64,000 bases of DNA, taken from the NCBI GenBank assembly GCA_036725345.1, contig DAIMEJ010000004.1:108632-172631 (forward strand), written 5' to 3'. This DNA comes from JAPLJU01 sp036725345 (lineage in GTDB: Bacteria; Desulfobacterota; Syntrophia; Syntrophales; UBA2192). Of this stretch, positions 34,943 to 43,239 are shown piece after piece; within the stretch, counting starts at the first letter, position 1, and each line of letters begins with the position of its first letter. A program made the position numbers and the translations under genes. The notes below the pieces were generated by a model that saw only the letters and a list, made by a program, of their open reading frames with translations, did not search any database and was not told the DNA's origin.

Positions 34943-35962
34943 GTGTATCGAAAGTTTTACGACGGCGATGTGCAGGCTATGAACGGCGAAGAAAATCCCA
35001 TCACCAATATCTGGCCCATCGGGGGCGGCAAGGGCGGATCGGGGAAAACCTTTCTGACGGGCAGCCTGGGGCTTCTCCTGGCCCGCCAGGGATTCAGGAC
35101 CCTCGTCATCGACGCCGACCTCGGCGCCGCCAACCTCCACACGGTCATCGGTGTCGCCTATCCCGGACGGACCCTTTCCGACTTTGTCAACAGGAAGATC
35201 GAAACCCTGGAGGAGGCGGTGATGAAGACACCCGTTCCCAACCTCTTCTTCATCAGCGGCGCCGGGGACAATCTCGACGTGGCCAACCTGATCCATTCCC
35301 AGAAGCGGAGGCTTCTTCGGGCCATCTCAAAGCTCCCCTACGAGCACGTCCTCCTGGACCTCGGGGCCGGCACCTCCTTCAACACCATCGACTTTTTTCT
35401 GATCTCCAACACGGGAATTTTCGTTACGACACCCGAACCGACGTCGATCGAGAATGTCTATCGCCTGGTCCGCTCGGTTTACCTGAGAAAGATCCGGCAG
35501 GTGCTCCGGGAGGAGGCTTTCCGGGAACTCCTTCAGGAAGCGGTCATGCGGTCCAACGGAACATCGGCCAAAAACCCCGAGGACCTGCTCCGCATGCTCA
35601 GAACCTGTGACCCCGTCCAGGGGGAACGCCTCGAGGAATCTCTTCGGTCTTTCCGTTTCAAGCTCGTCCTCAACCAGCTTCGCAAACAGGACAACCCCCA
35701 GATCGGGACGCTCGTCTGCCGGATCTGCGAGAAACACCTGGGGCTCCGGGTCCAGTTCCTGGGAAACATTCAGCACGACGATCGCGTTCACGATGCCGTA
35801 TGCCGGAAGGTCCACTTCTTGAACAAGTACCCCTACACCCAGACCGCCACCGATCTCCGGGAGTTTTGCCAGCGTTTCCTGGCCGAACGGGAAGACAATC
35901 CCCCCGCGGGTCCCCCCGTCGAAAGGCCGGGGGAAACCATCCGGATAACGGCAAATGGCTGA
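34943..35962 (+). CDS. MinD/ParA-family P-loop ATPase
   Basis: 339 residues starting at GTG 34943 behind GGGAGG. The deviant Walker A GGGKGGSGKTFLTGSLG, the DADLGAANLH switch and the LLDLGAGTSFNTIDFF block place it in the MinD/FlhG branch of SIMIBI ATPases. Residues beyond about 190 form an unusual helical insertion before RLVLNQ-like FKLVLNQLRKQD. No C-terminal amphipathic MinD tail is obvious. Its stop overlaps the J-like/HTH gene by 8 nt. Likely a positioning or assembly ATPase; no flagellar or Min genes are adjacent. Confidence 0.8.
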   Translation: MYRKFYDGDVQAMNGEENPITNIWPIGGGKGGSGKTFLTGSLGLLLARQGFRTLVIDADLGAANLHTVIGVAYPGRTLSDFVNRKIETLEEAVMKTPVPNLFFISGAGDNLDVANLIHSQKRRLLRAISKLPYEHVLLDLGAGTSFNTIDFFLISNTGIFVTTPEPTSIENVYRLVRSVYLRKIRQVLREEAFRELLQEAVMRSNGTSAKNPEDLLRMLRTCDPVQGERLEESLRSFRFKLVLNQLRKQDNPQIGTLVCRICEKHLGLRVQFLGNIQHDDRVHDAVCRKVHFLNKYPYTQTATDLREFCQRFLAEREDNPPAGPPVERPGETIRITANG

Positions 35963-36617
35963 ACCCATGAAACCCTTCGAAGAACAGAACTATTACGAAA
36001 TGCTGGATCTGCCGACCTCGGCCTCCCCCTTCGATGTCCGGCATGCCTACAAAACGGCCCTTCAGATCTACGGCGAAGATTCGCCCGCCAGTTACTCCTT
36101 TTTCTCACAGGACGATCGGGCCGGAATTCTCGCAAACCTGGAGAGGGCCTTCCTGACGCTTATCAACGACCAGAGTCGGATGGAGTACGATCAGGGGCTC
36201 ATCTCGGCAGGCTTTATGGGCGAAAGCGAGCAGTATCGAAACGGCCCGAAAACACCGATCCCCCTCTTTGACCTCGAGGAGACCTGTCATATCACCCGCA
36301 CGGTTTTCCCCCACACCGAAAAAAAGCTCTGCCACCCCGCAGAAAACCCCGTCGTGCGGGAAATCCTGTCGAAGGATTCCCTAACCGGGCAGGACCTGAA
36401 GCAGATCCGGGTCGCCCTCGGCGTCACGCTGGAGCAGGTCGCCGAATTCACCAAGATCCGTAAGAGGCTGCTCGGCGCCATCGAAGAGGACCGCCATGAA
36501 GAACTGCCTTCGTCGTTCCATCTGAAGAGTTTCGTCAGGACCTACGCGGACTGCCTGCGGCTGGACGCCGACGGGGTCGCGGCGCGATACCTGCAACAGG
36601 CATCCGCCCCCCGGTGA
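35955..36617 (+). CDS. J-domain-like and RodZ-type HTH protein
   Basis: 220 residues. The N-terminal part (about 12-75, NYYEMLDLPTSASPFDVRHAYK) has the J-domain helix pattern but lacks the HPD tripeptide needed to stimulate DnaK. The C-terminal part (about 139-212, LKQIRVALGVTLEQVAEFTKI) is a RodZ/HTH_25-type helix-turn-helix. No membrane segment follows, unlike full RodZ. It overlaps the MinD-like ATPase gene, so the two probably act together. Its role is not known. Confidence 0.7.
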   Translation: MAEPMKPFEEQNYYEMLDLPTSASPFDVRHAYKTALQIYGEDSPASYSFFSQDDRAGILANLERAFLTLINDQSRMEYDQGLISAGFMGESEQYRNGPKTPIPLFDLEETCHITRTVFPHTEKKLCHPAENPVVREILSKDSLTGQDLKQIRVALGVTLEQVAEFTKIRKRLLGAIEEDRHEELPSSFHLKSFVRTYADCLRLDADGVAARYLQQASAPR

Positions 36618-36669
36618 CGCGGAACCCCGTCGCAGAGCCGCAAGGAAAACAATAGATTAGGATGGCAGC

Positions 36670-36706
36670 AAGCCCTCTCGCCGCACGCCCCGGGGCTTCT
36701 TTTTGT
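36670..36706 (+). terminator. Rho-independent terminator after the J-like/HTH gene
   Basis: AAGCCC (36670-36675) pairs with GGGCTT (36693-36698) and CTTTTTG-type U-rich sequence follows. It separates the MinD-like operon from the next promoter, which overlaps its 3' edge. Confidence 0.65.
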
Positions 36707-36735
36707 TTGACACCCCTATTCCTATTCCCTATACT
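36707..36735 (+). promoter_or_regulatory. Near-consensus sigma70 promoter of the GpsA-like gene
   Basis: TTGACA at 36707-36712, exactly 17 nt, then TATACT at 36730-36735. The predicted start is about 36742. It is one of the two best sigma70 promoters in the window. Confidence 0.85.
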
Positions 36736-36770
36736 TCCCCGGTAAATTCCGATTTTCATGGGAGAATTCC

Positions 36771-37961
36771 TTGGATACAAGCAAGGTGGCCATCATCGGT
36801 CCCGGCAGACTTGGGACGGCCCTCGCCTACATGCTGGGCAGGGACAACAAGAAAGTGACGATTTACTACCATGACGCCGAGCTCTGCAGGCAGATCAACG
36901 AGGAGCGCCTGAACCCGAAGCACCTCACGGAGGATCTCGTCAAACTCTGCGGGGGCATTGAAAACGTGCCCAGGTTGACAACCGGGGTAACGGCCACCAG
37001 CGATCTCGAGCAGGTCATTTACGAAAATGACTTCATTTTCCTGGCCATCACCATGAACCGGCTGGCCGAGTTTCTCGATTACATGAGGCCGCTCATCGGC
37101 AAGAAGCGGGGTAAGACCTACCTCCTGTCCCCCATCAAGGGGCTTGTTTCGGACGAAAAGACGAAGGAGCTCATCACACCCTCGCAGATGATCAAGGGGG
37201 ACCTCTTTCACCTCATGCACAAGTTCAAGGTGATCGTCATCGGCGGGCCTTTTTTCGACGTCGACATCGCCCTCGGCAAGCCCGTGTGCCTGACGGTGGC
37301 GGGGCCCCGGATGCTCAGCAAGGTCGTCCGGAAGGAAATTCTGCGGTTGAACCGCCAGGAACTGACCTCCTATTACAACTTCGATGTCGTCGGCATCGAA
37401 GCCTGCGGCGCTCTCAAGAACATCGCGGCGAACATCAAGGGGGTCACGGACTCTCTCAACCTGGGCAGTTCCATGCCGGGAACGATCTTTGCCCGGTCTG
37501 GCGTGGAAATCCGCGCGCTGTGCGCAATCCTCGGCGGGAGTTTCCAGGCTTTCTACAGCCAGGCGGGCGTGGGGGACCTCTATGTCACCATTTCCTCCAT
37601 CGCGAGCAAGAACTACCGCTACGGCAGGTTCTACCACGAACTCTATGACGGAAACCCCATCCAGACCAACATGCGCGTTCTCCAGAAAATCGACGGCACG
37701 CCCGAAGGGCCCAACACCATCCGGAACGTGTACAAGTACCTGGACAAGAAGAACATGTACAGTCCCCTTTTCTCCTGCGCCTATCACATCTTCAACGAAA
37801 GAATTTCCAGGGCGGAGTTCAAGGAAAGGATCATCGAGGCGATTCAATTCGACCGACGAAACAAGGAGTACATCGGGCCCGTCTCGAGGCTTCTCTATCG
37901 GATATTCCCCAACTGGTGGTACCGCCGGGACCGGGGTATCTCGTCCTACTTCGGGACCTGA
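36771..37961 (+). CDS. Divergent NAD(P)-dependent glycerol-3-phosphate dehydrogenase (GpsA-like)
   Basis: 396 residues from TTG 36771. An N-terminal Rossmann motif (AIIGPGRLGTALAYML) and a C-terminal substrate domain with GALKNIAANIKG (catalytic Lys) and GVGDLYVTISSIASKNYRYGR, the divergent version of the GpsA GLGDLxLT signature. It is about 60 residues longer than typical GpsA, mostly a basic aromatic C-terminal tail (RIFPNWWYRRDRG). Likely makes sn-glycerol-3-phosphate for phospholipids; another dehydrogenase substrate is possible given the divergence. Confidence 0.8.
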   Translation: MDTSKVAIIGPGRLGTALAYMLGRDNKKVTIYYHDAELCRQINEERLNPKHLTEDLVKLCGGIENVPRLTTGVTATSDLEQVIYENDFIFLAITMNRLAEFLDYMRPLIGKKRGKTYLLSPIKGLVSDEKTKELITPSQMIKGDLFHLMHKFKVIVIGGPFFDVDIALGKPVCLTVAGPRMLSKVVRKEILRLNRQELTSYYNFDVVGIEACGALKNIAANIKGVTDSLNLGSSMPGTIFARSGVEIRALCAILGGSFQAFYSQAGVGDLYVTISSIASKNYRYGRFYHELYDGNPIQTNMRVLQKIDGTPEGPNTIRNVYKYLDKKNMYSPLFSCAYHIFNERISRAEFKERIIEAIQFDRRNKEYIGPVSRLLYRIFPNWWYRRDRGISSYFGT

Positions 37962-37993
37962 GCGGTTCCCCCTCTCAGGCCGATCCGCTCCGT

Positions 37994-38851
37994 CTACCGG
38001 CTGTATTCCTCCTCGAGACCCTTCAATCGATCGACGTACTCATTTCTTCGGCTGAGTCCCCGATAGTTCAACAGATCCTCTTTGAGTTGACTGACGGGCG
38101 GGAGGATGTCGATGTTGAGGCGGTTGAGGTTATCCCGGTTGGCCCGGTCGATGATGAGGATGGCGTAGTAGGTGACGATGATGCGCGTCTTGGCGTCCCG
38201 CCGCCACAGGTAGGATTTTCCCGAAAGGGTCGTCAAAAAGAAAGCGGCGTAATCGTAGAGGACCCGGTCGGAGGTTTTGATCTCGGTGTTTCGATACTCG
38301 ACCCCCTTGGTGACCCATTCGTAAAGGAGCTCCGCGGAAGGCTCGAGGATCTCCTTTTCATTGGCCAGGATTTCGTTGATGAGGCCGATATTTCCGCTGC
38401 CGATGAGCCGCTCGAAATGGGTCAGGTTCAGGCGGAGTTTGGCGACGTCTTTTGTCTCGCCGCTCACGATGGGGGGGCTCGCGGAGAGTTCGGCCAGCAT
38501 TTTAAGAAAAAACTTGTACGTCCCCTCGGGAAGACCGTGGGCCTTGATGTACTGACGCTCATCGAGACTGTGGAAAAACCGGGTCACGTCCTGCTGAACG
38601 GCCTCGAAACTCCTGTCCCCGTTTTCCGGATGATAGGACCTCATCTTTTTCCGGTAAACACCTGAACGATAGCCCGGGAAAGCGCCTCCTCGATCGTCAT
38701 TCGACTGGGCCATGGTGACGGACGGCCGATTCGTAAACACCCGTGCAAACCCGTCCCTTTCCCAGAGAAAGAGGACGGCAAGACCGGCGGCGATCACCAA
38801 AATGCCGCCGATGCCCAGGATCAATTTCTTTTCGTCCAAGTCGACCCCCAT
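37994..38851 (-). CDS. Membrane-anchored protein of unknown function
   Basis: 285 residues. A short acidic cytoplasmic start, one membrane helix (about 9-29), a low-complexity linker (about 45-75), then a mostly helical charged domain (about 80-285). No catalytic motif is recognised. It lies convergent to the GpsA-like gene and 90 nt downstream of the M16 protease gene on the same strand, so it may be cotranscribed with it. Confidence 0.6.
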   Translation of the reverse strand: MGVDLDEKKLILGIGGILVIAAGLAVLFLWERDGFARVFTNRPSVTMAQSNDDRGGAFPGYRSGVYRKKMRSYHPENGDRSFEAVQQDVTRFFHSLDERQYIKAHGLPEGTYKFFLKMLAELSASPPIVSGETKDVAKLRLNLTHFERLIGSGNIGLINEILANEKEILEPSAELLYEWVTKGVEYRNTEIKTSDRVLYDYAAFFLTTLSGKSYLWRRDAKTRIIVTYYAILIIDRANRDNLNRLNIDILPPVSQLKEDLLNYRGLSRRNEYVDRLKGLEEEYSR

Positions 38852-38941
38852 GGAGCTGAACTTCCTTAAAACGACAGATTCTTCAATAAAAACTGGAAAG
38901 GCTCTGCCCCCTGGAAAGGCAGCAATTTCTGTGCCGCGCGC

Positions 38942-41941
38942 TCAGGCTTTCGACGGTCCCGGAGACCCGACCAGGGGCTCGATTGAAAGCGGGGGATGAA
39001 GGGCTTCGTTGGCCTTCCGAAGCCGCTCGTCGGACCCATAAACGGCGATCGACGCGGTCTCGAGGGCCGGGAGAAGACAACGCCCCGCGGCCTCGAGAAA
39101 CGAATCGGCGGTGACGGCAAAAACGCCCTCCCGGAACTTCAGGCGATCCCCGTCGCTGATGCCCGCGAAATGGCGGATCATGGAAACGAAGCCCTTCCCG
39201 GCCGGGTCCATCGGCCTGTCCAGGGCGCCAATGCTTCCGATAATCGCCCGCTCGAGGTCCTCCCTGTCGACCCTCTGCCGGGCCCGGCTGCCGATGACTT
39301 CATCGTAAACCCTCAGCGTCTCCACCAGGTGGGGATCCCTGTAAGAAAGGAATGAAAAAAACCCGCTCATCGGATCGTACTGCGACATGCCCCCGTAAGC
39401 GCCCCCCTGCACCCTGATGCGCCTGTAGAGGTCCCCCTTGGAAAGTTCCCGCGAAAGGACATAGAGAACCGGGGACACAGGGTCCGCATAGGCGGGCGCC
39501 CTGAGGACCTTGGCCACATAACAAACCTGGGCCGGGACGGCAACACCCGCCGAAAGAGGTGACGGCGCGACCGGCGCCGGGATTACAGCGGGACTTCCGC
39601 CCCGGAGCCGCTGGAGCATCGGTCCCATGTTATCCTCGAGTATCCGAAGCCCATTCGCATCGGCGGTGAGGTTCACCGTCAACCCGCCCAGCCGGAAGAT
39701 CCGTTCGCGAAGGGTCTCGACTCTACCGACGAGATCCCCCTGGCCGCCGGCAAAGGAATCCGCGGCGGCGGCGAGAACCTGAAGCTGTGACCTCCCGTGC
39801 CACAGTTCATCGAGGTAGGCCGAAAGGGAGTGGGCGGCTGCCGCGCTTCTCTGCGCGAATATATGCCCCGATGGAATGACGGCGGCATTCATGCGGTTTC
39901 TCATCTCGAAAAGAAGGTCCCGCATGCGGCTCGCGTCCGAGAGGTCCCCTTCAGTCAGAAGATTAAAGAGGATTTCGAGGGCCTCCGGGATGTTGCGATG
40001 AAGGGCCCTCACCCGGAAGATTATTTTCTTCCAGGTCTCCCCCCCGTCGGCGGTGAGCCCGGCCGCCAGCGTGCAGCTCACACCGCCCGTCTTGAGGGCG
40101 ATCCGTTTTGCCGTTTCCTCGTAAGTGAAGCCGGCGGCCCCCATCCCCGTCGTAAGCCTCCCGTTAAGGGGAAGATAGGGCAGCAGGTCCGGAGGGACAC
40201 CGGAAAGATCGAAGGCGAGGTCGAGGTAGGCGATGCCGTTGGTGAATATTTCGTGGCGAAGGACCGGGATGCCGGAAATGACCGTTCTCTCGACAGGGAT
40301 CCGGTCGATGTCCCGGGGAATGTCCGACAGCTTCAGTTTCGGCAGTGTCGCAAGGGTTTCGGGGCTTTCGGGCTCCATTTGCATCCTCTGCAGCGCCTCG
40401 GCATCGCGGCGGATCTCTTCGAGCGCCTCTTTCGACAGGCCCGCCTTTCGGGCGGCCATCCTCCCGCGGAAGGCCTGAACCTGGCCCTCCTGGTAAGCGG
40501 AACTCGGTTCCATGACGGAAAGAAGCCTGTGGGGGTTCTCAAGGAACCATCGGCCCAGGAAGTGCTGGAAGAGGTCGGGCTCGCCTTCCCACCTCCGGCG
40601 GATCCCCGCGATAATCCGGTTGAAGCGAAGCCCCGAGAGAGGATCCCCTTCATAGAGCCAGGTGTGGTAGACGCGCGACATGAGTGAAATCGAGTACGGC
40701 AGGGCCCCCCGCACGATTTCCTTCCCGTGGAATTCCACCTGGTGAAGCGCCGCCTCGATGAGATCCCGGTCAAAGCCCTGTTCGGCGATTTTTCGGAGGG
40801 TCTCCATGACCAGGTCTTCGAAGCGATCGGCTTTGTCGGGATCCGTCCCGCGGAGTCCCACTGCGAAGGTGATCTGTTTCAGGTCGTGCTCGAGGCCGCT
40901 GACCGGCGAGAGATCCTCGCCCAGGCCCGAGTCGATGAGGGCTTTTCGGAGAGGGCCCGCGGCGGTCCCGATGAGGGCGTGGGCCGTGACCTGGAGGAGG
41001 ACCGCCTCCTCTTCGTCCGTGTTCTCCATCATGAGCCATCCCATATTCAGCGCCGCTTTCCCTTCGGGCTTCTCGTCCCCGCCGATGGGAAAGAGTCGCC
41101 GGGACCTTCTTGGGGCGGCCCAGCGCTTTTGACTTTCAATGGTTGAATCCACCCCCACCCGTTCGAAGCCCTCAAGCATCTCTTCCAGAAAGAAGAGGTG
41201 ATCCTCCACGGGGATATCGCCGTAGAGAAAAAACCGGGCATTCGCGGGGGCGTAGTAGAGCCTGTGAAAGTCCCGAAGTCGCTCATAGGTGAGAGACGGA
41301 ATGACGTCGGGGTCCCCGCCGGAATCGAAGGCATAGGGGGTTTCGGGATAAAGCCCCTCCTGAAGAGCCTTGTACATCAGGGTGTCGGGCGAGGAATAGG
41401 CCCCCCGCATCTCGTTGAAGACAATCCCCGAAACGGTGAGGGGGCTGTGCGTATCAGCGGGCTCCTCGAAGGCGAGGTGGTGACCTTCCTGCATGAAGGT
41501 TTCTTTCAGGATTCGGGGTCTCAGGACGAGGTCCGTGTAGACCCGGGCCAGGTTGAAGAAATCGGCCCGCACCTGGCTGGCCACAGGGTAGACCGTTTTG
41601 TCGGGATAGGTGAAGGCGTTGATGAACGTCTGGAGGGAAGCGCGCGAGAGTTCGTTAAAGGCGTCTTTCACGGGGTATTTTTCGGAGCCCGCGAGGACGG
41701 TGTGTTCGAGGATGTGGGCCGCCCCCGTTGCGTCGCGGGAGGGTGTCCTGAAACCCACGGAGAAGAGGTTTTCCCGGTCGTCGGAGTGAAGATGGAGAAC
41801 CTTTGCGCCTGTTTTCAGATGCTCGGCCTCGCAGGCCGTGACGCGGATCTCGGGAATTTCCTCGACCCGCACAATTCTGAAGCCGTGGAAGATCTCTCCG
41901 CCCCGGAAGGGCGGAGCCGGGCAACTGCCAGATTTATCCAT
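38942..41941 (-). CDS. M16C zinc metalloprotease, presequence protease (PreP/Cym1)-like
   Basis: 999 residues, the normal length for four-domain M16C enzymes. The inverted zinc motif HILEH is at 76-80 (HxxEH), followed by the distal glutamate region in FNEMRGAYSSPDTLM. The second half repeats the fold without the motif, as expected. Known role of the family: clamshell degradation of peptides of 10-65 residues. There is no signal peptide, so it is likely cytosolic. AAGAGG lies 6 nt before the ATG. Confidence 0.92.
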   Translation of the reverse strand: MDKSGSCPAPPFRGGEIFHGFRIVRVEEIPEIRVTACEAEHLKTGAKVLHLHSDDRENLFSVGFRTPSRDATGAAHILEHTVLAGSEKYPVKDAFNELSRASLQTFINAFTYPDKTVYPVASQVRADFFNLARVYTDLVLRPRILKETFMQEGHHLAFEEPADTHSPLTVSGIVFNEMRGAYSSPDTLMYKALQEGLYPETPYAFDSGGDPDVIPSLTYERLRDFHRLYYAPANARFFLYGDIPVEDHLFFLEEMLEGFERVGVDSTIESQKRWAAPRRSRRLFPIGGDEKPEGKAALNMGWLMMENTDEEEAVLLQVTAHALIGTAAGPLRKALIDSGLGEDLSPVSGLEHDLKQITFAVGLRGTDPDKADRFEDLVMETLRKIAEQGFDRDLIEAALHQVEFHGKEIVRGALPYSISLMSRVYHTWLYEGDPLSGLRFNRIIAGIRRRWEGEPDLFQHFLGRWFLENPHRLLSVMEPSSAYQEGQVQAFRGRMAARKAGLSKEALEEIRRDAEALQRMQMEPESPETLATLPKLKLSDIPRDIDRIPVERTVISGIPVLRHEIFTNGIAYLDLAFDLSGVPPDLLPYLPLNGRLTTGMGAAGFTYEETAKRIALKTGGVSCTLAAGLTADGGETWKKIIFRVRALHRNIPEALEILFNLLTEGDLSDASRMRDLLFEMRNRMNAAVIPSGHIFAQRSAAAAHSLSAYLDELWHGRSQLQVLAAAADSFAGGQGDLVGRVETLRERIFRLGGLTVNLTADANGLRILEDNMGPMLQRLRGGSPAVIPAPVAPSPLSAGVAVPAQVCYVAKVLRAPAYADPVSPVLYVLSRELSKGDLYRRIRVQGGAYGGMSQYDPMSGFFSFLSYRDPHLVETLRVYDEVIGSRARQRVDREDLERAIIGSIGALDRPMDPAGKGFVSMIRHFAGISDGDRLKFREGVFAVTADSFLEAAGRCLLPALETASIAVYGSDERLRKANEALHPPLSIEPLVGSPGPSKA

Positions 41942-42136
41942 GCAAAACCTCTTCGTGACGGGATCAACCGCGGGGCGGCGTCATTCAACGGCCGGTCTGT
42001 CTTGCCGCATAACTGAAAATTAGCTGAAAAACCCCGGTGAGTCAAGAAAAGGCGCGACGGGAGGCGGGATCCACGGCCGGCCACCGGTTGAAGGAACATG
42101 CCCCGCAGGACGCGGGAACAAGCTGCAAAAATGTAA

Positions 42137-42165
42137 TTGACAACCCCTCTCCCGGATGATAATTA
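42137..42165 (+). promoter_or_regulatory. Promoter of the NrpR-like gene
   Basis: TTGACA at 42137-42142, then TAATTA at 42160-42165 with a 17-nt spacer (or GATAAT at 42158-42163 with 15 nt). The predicted start falls near 42172, so the mRNA leader is only about 20 nt and lies inside the inverted repeat. Confidence 0.65.
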
Positions 42166-42170
42166 CCATC

Positions 42171-42191
42171 GGCAAACCATTGCCGTTTGCC
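42171..42191. promoter_or_regulatory. Inverted repeat operator GGCAAAC-N7-GTTTGCC
   Basis: Perfect 7-bp arms at 42171-42177 and 42185-42191, ending 2 nt before the ATG of the NrpR-like gene and covering the predicted transcription start. This is a classic place for an autoregulatory repressor site. No Shine-Dalgarno is visible, so bound protein or the RNA hairpin could also block translation. Confidence 0.65.
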
Positions 42192-42193
42192 TT

Positions 42194-43213
42194 ATGAGAC
42201 TTCCTACACCCGACGAGATCGAGAAGAAAACGCTCCTGATCCTCCGCGTCCTGAGGGATGCCCGTCAACCCCTGGGGGCGCGGCTCATCGCCCGGCAGAT
42301 GGCCGACCGCGGCGTGACGATGAGCGAGCGCACGATCCGATACCACCTGCGGCTGATGGACGAGCGGGGGCTCACAAAACTGGCCGGGCGGCGCGACGGG
42401 AGGCTGGTGACCAAAGTGGGGCTGGACGAACTGGGCAACGCCCGGGTTCGGGACAAACTGGGACTTGCCATCTCGAGAATCGAGATCCTTGCCTTCAAGA
42501 CCACCTTCGATCCGAAGGGCAGACAGGGGCTTCTGCCCGTCAATATCTCGTTCTTTCCGAAGGAGAGTTTTCGCAAGGCCCTGGAAGCCATGCAACCGGC
42601 CTTTCGAGCGGGTTTGTGCGTGAGCGATCTCGTCGCCCTGGCAGGCGCGGGTGAAAAACTGGGCGAGGTCACTGTCCCGGAGGGCAGGATCGGCCTGGCC
42701 ACGGTCTGCAGCATCGTGGTCAACGGCGTGCTTTTGAAAAACGGGATCCCCATGGATTCGAAATTCGGGGGCATCCTTCAGCTGTCGAAAGGCAGGCCGA
42801 TGCGATTCGTCGAGCTCATCTATTATTCCGGATCCTCCCTGGACCCCTCGGAAGCCTTCATCGAGGCCCGGATGACGTCGGTCAAGGAAGCGGCTAAGCG
42901 GGGCGAGGGAAGAATCCTGGCAAACTTCCGGGAAGTCCCCGCACCGAGTCGAAGCCTCGTGGAGAGCATTATCGCGGACCTTCGCAAAGCGGGCATCAAC
43001 AGCGTGCTCTCCATCGGTGAAGTCGGTGAGCCGGTCTGCGAGGTCCCCGTGGACCTGAACAAGCTCGGCCTGATTCTCCTCGGCGGCCTGAACCCCGTCT
43101 GCTGTGCCCGCGAGGCCGGCATCGAATCGGAGAACAAGGCCATGTCCACCGTCATGAATTTCGAAGAACTGATGCCTTTCAAGTCCGCTACCGCCATGAA
43201 AAAACATACATGA
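42194..43213 (+). CDS. NrpR-like transcriptional regulator (HTH plus NrpR/DUF128 domain)
   Basis: 339 residues. A winged-helix domain (about 9-70, TIRYHLRLMDERGLTKL) is followed by a single NrpR regulatory domain (about 85-320) with the family glycine-rich blocks. Known: NrpR in methanogens represses nitrogen-assimilation genes and is released by 2-oxoglutarate; bacterial homologues are poorly studied. The gene starts 2 nt after an inverted repeat and is followed after 26 nt by gdhA, which supports a role in nitrogen or 2-oxoglutarate control. Confidence 0.85.
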   Translation: MRLPTPDEIEKKTLLILRVLRDARQPLGARLIARQMADRGVTMSERTIRYHLRLMDERGLTKLAGRRDGRLVTKVGLDELGNARVRDKLGLAISRIEILAFKTTFDPKGRQGLLPVNISFFPKESFRKALEAMQPAFRAGLCVSDLVALAGAGEKLGEVTVPEGRIGLATVCSIVVNGVLLKNGIPMDSKFGGILQLSKGRPMRFVELIYYSGSSLDPSEAFIEARMTSVKEAAKRGEGRILANFREVPAPSRSLVESIIADLRKAGINSVLSIGEVGEPVCEVPVDLNKLGLILLGGLNPVCCAREAGIESENKAMSTVMNFEELMPFKSATAMKKHT

Positions 43214-43239
43214 AAAAATAATATCGCAGGGGGTATCGC

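Noticed and set aside
36618..36706. c-di-GMP riboswitch-like sequence
   Set aside because: GTCGCAGAGCC resembles a fragment of the GEMM consensus, but the remaining conserved parts are missing and a terminator explains the structure.
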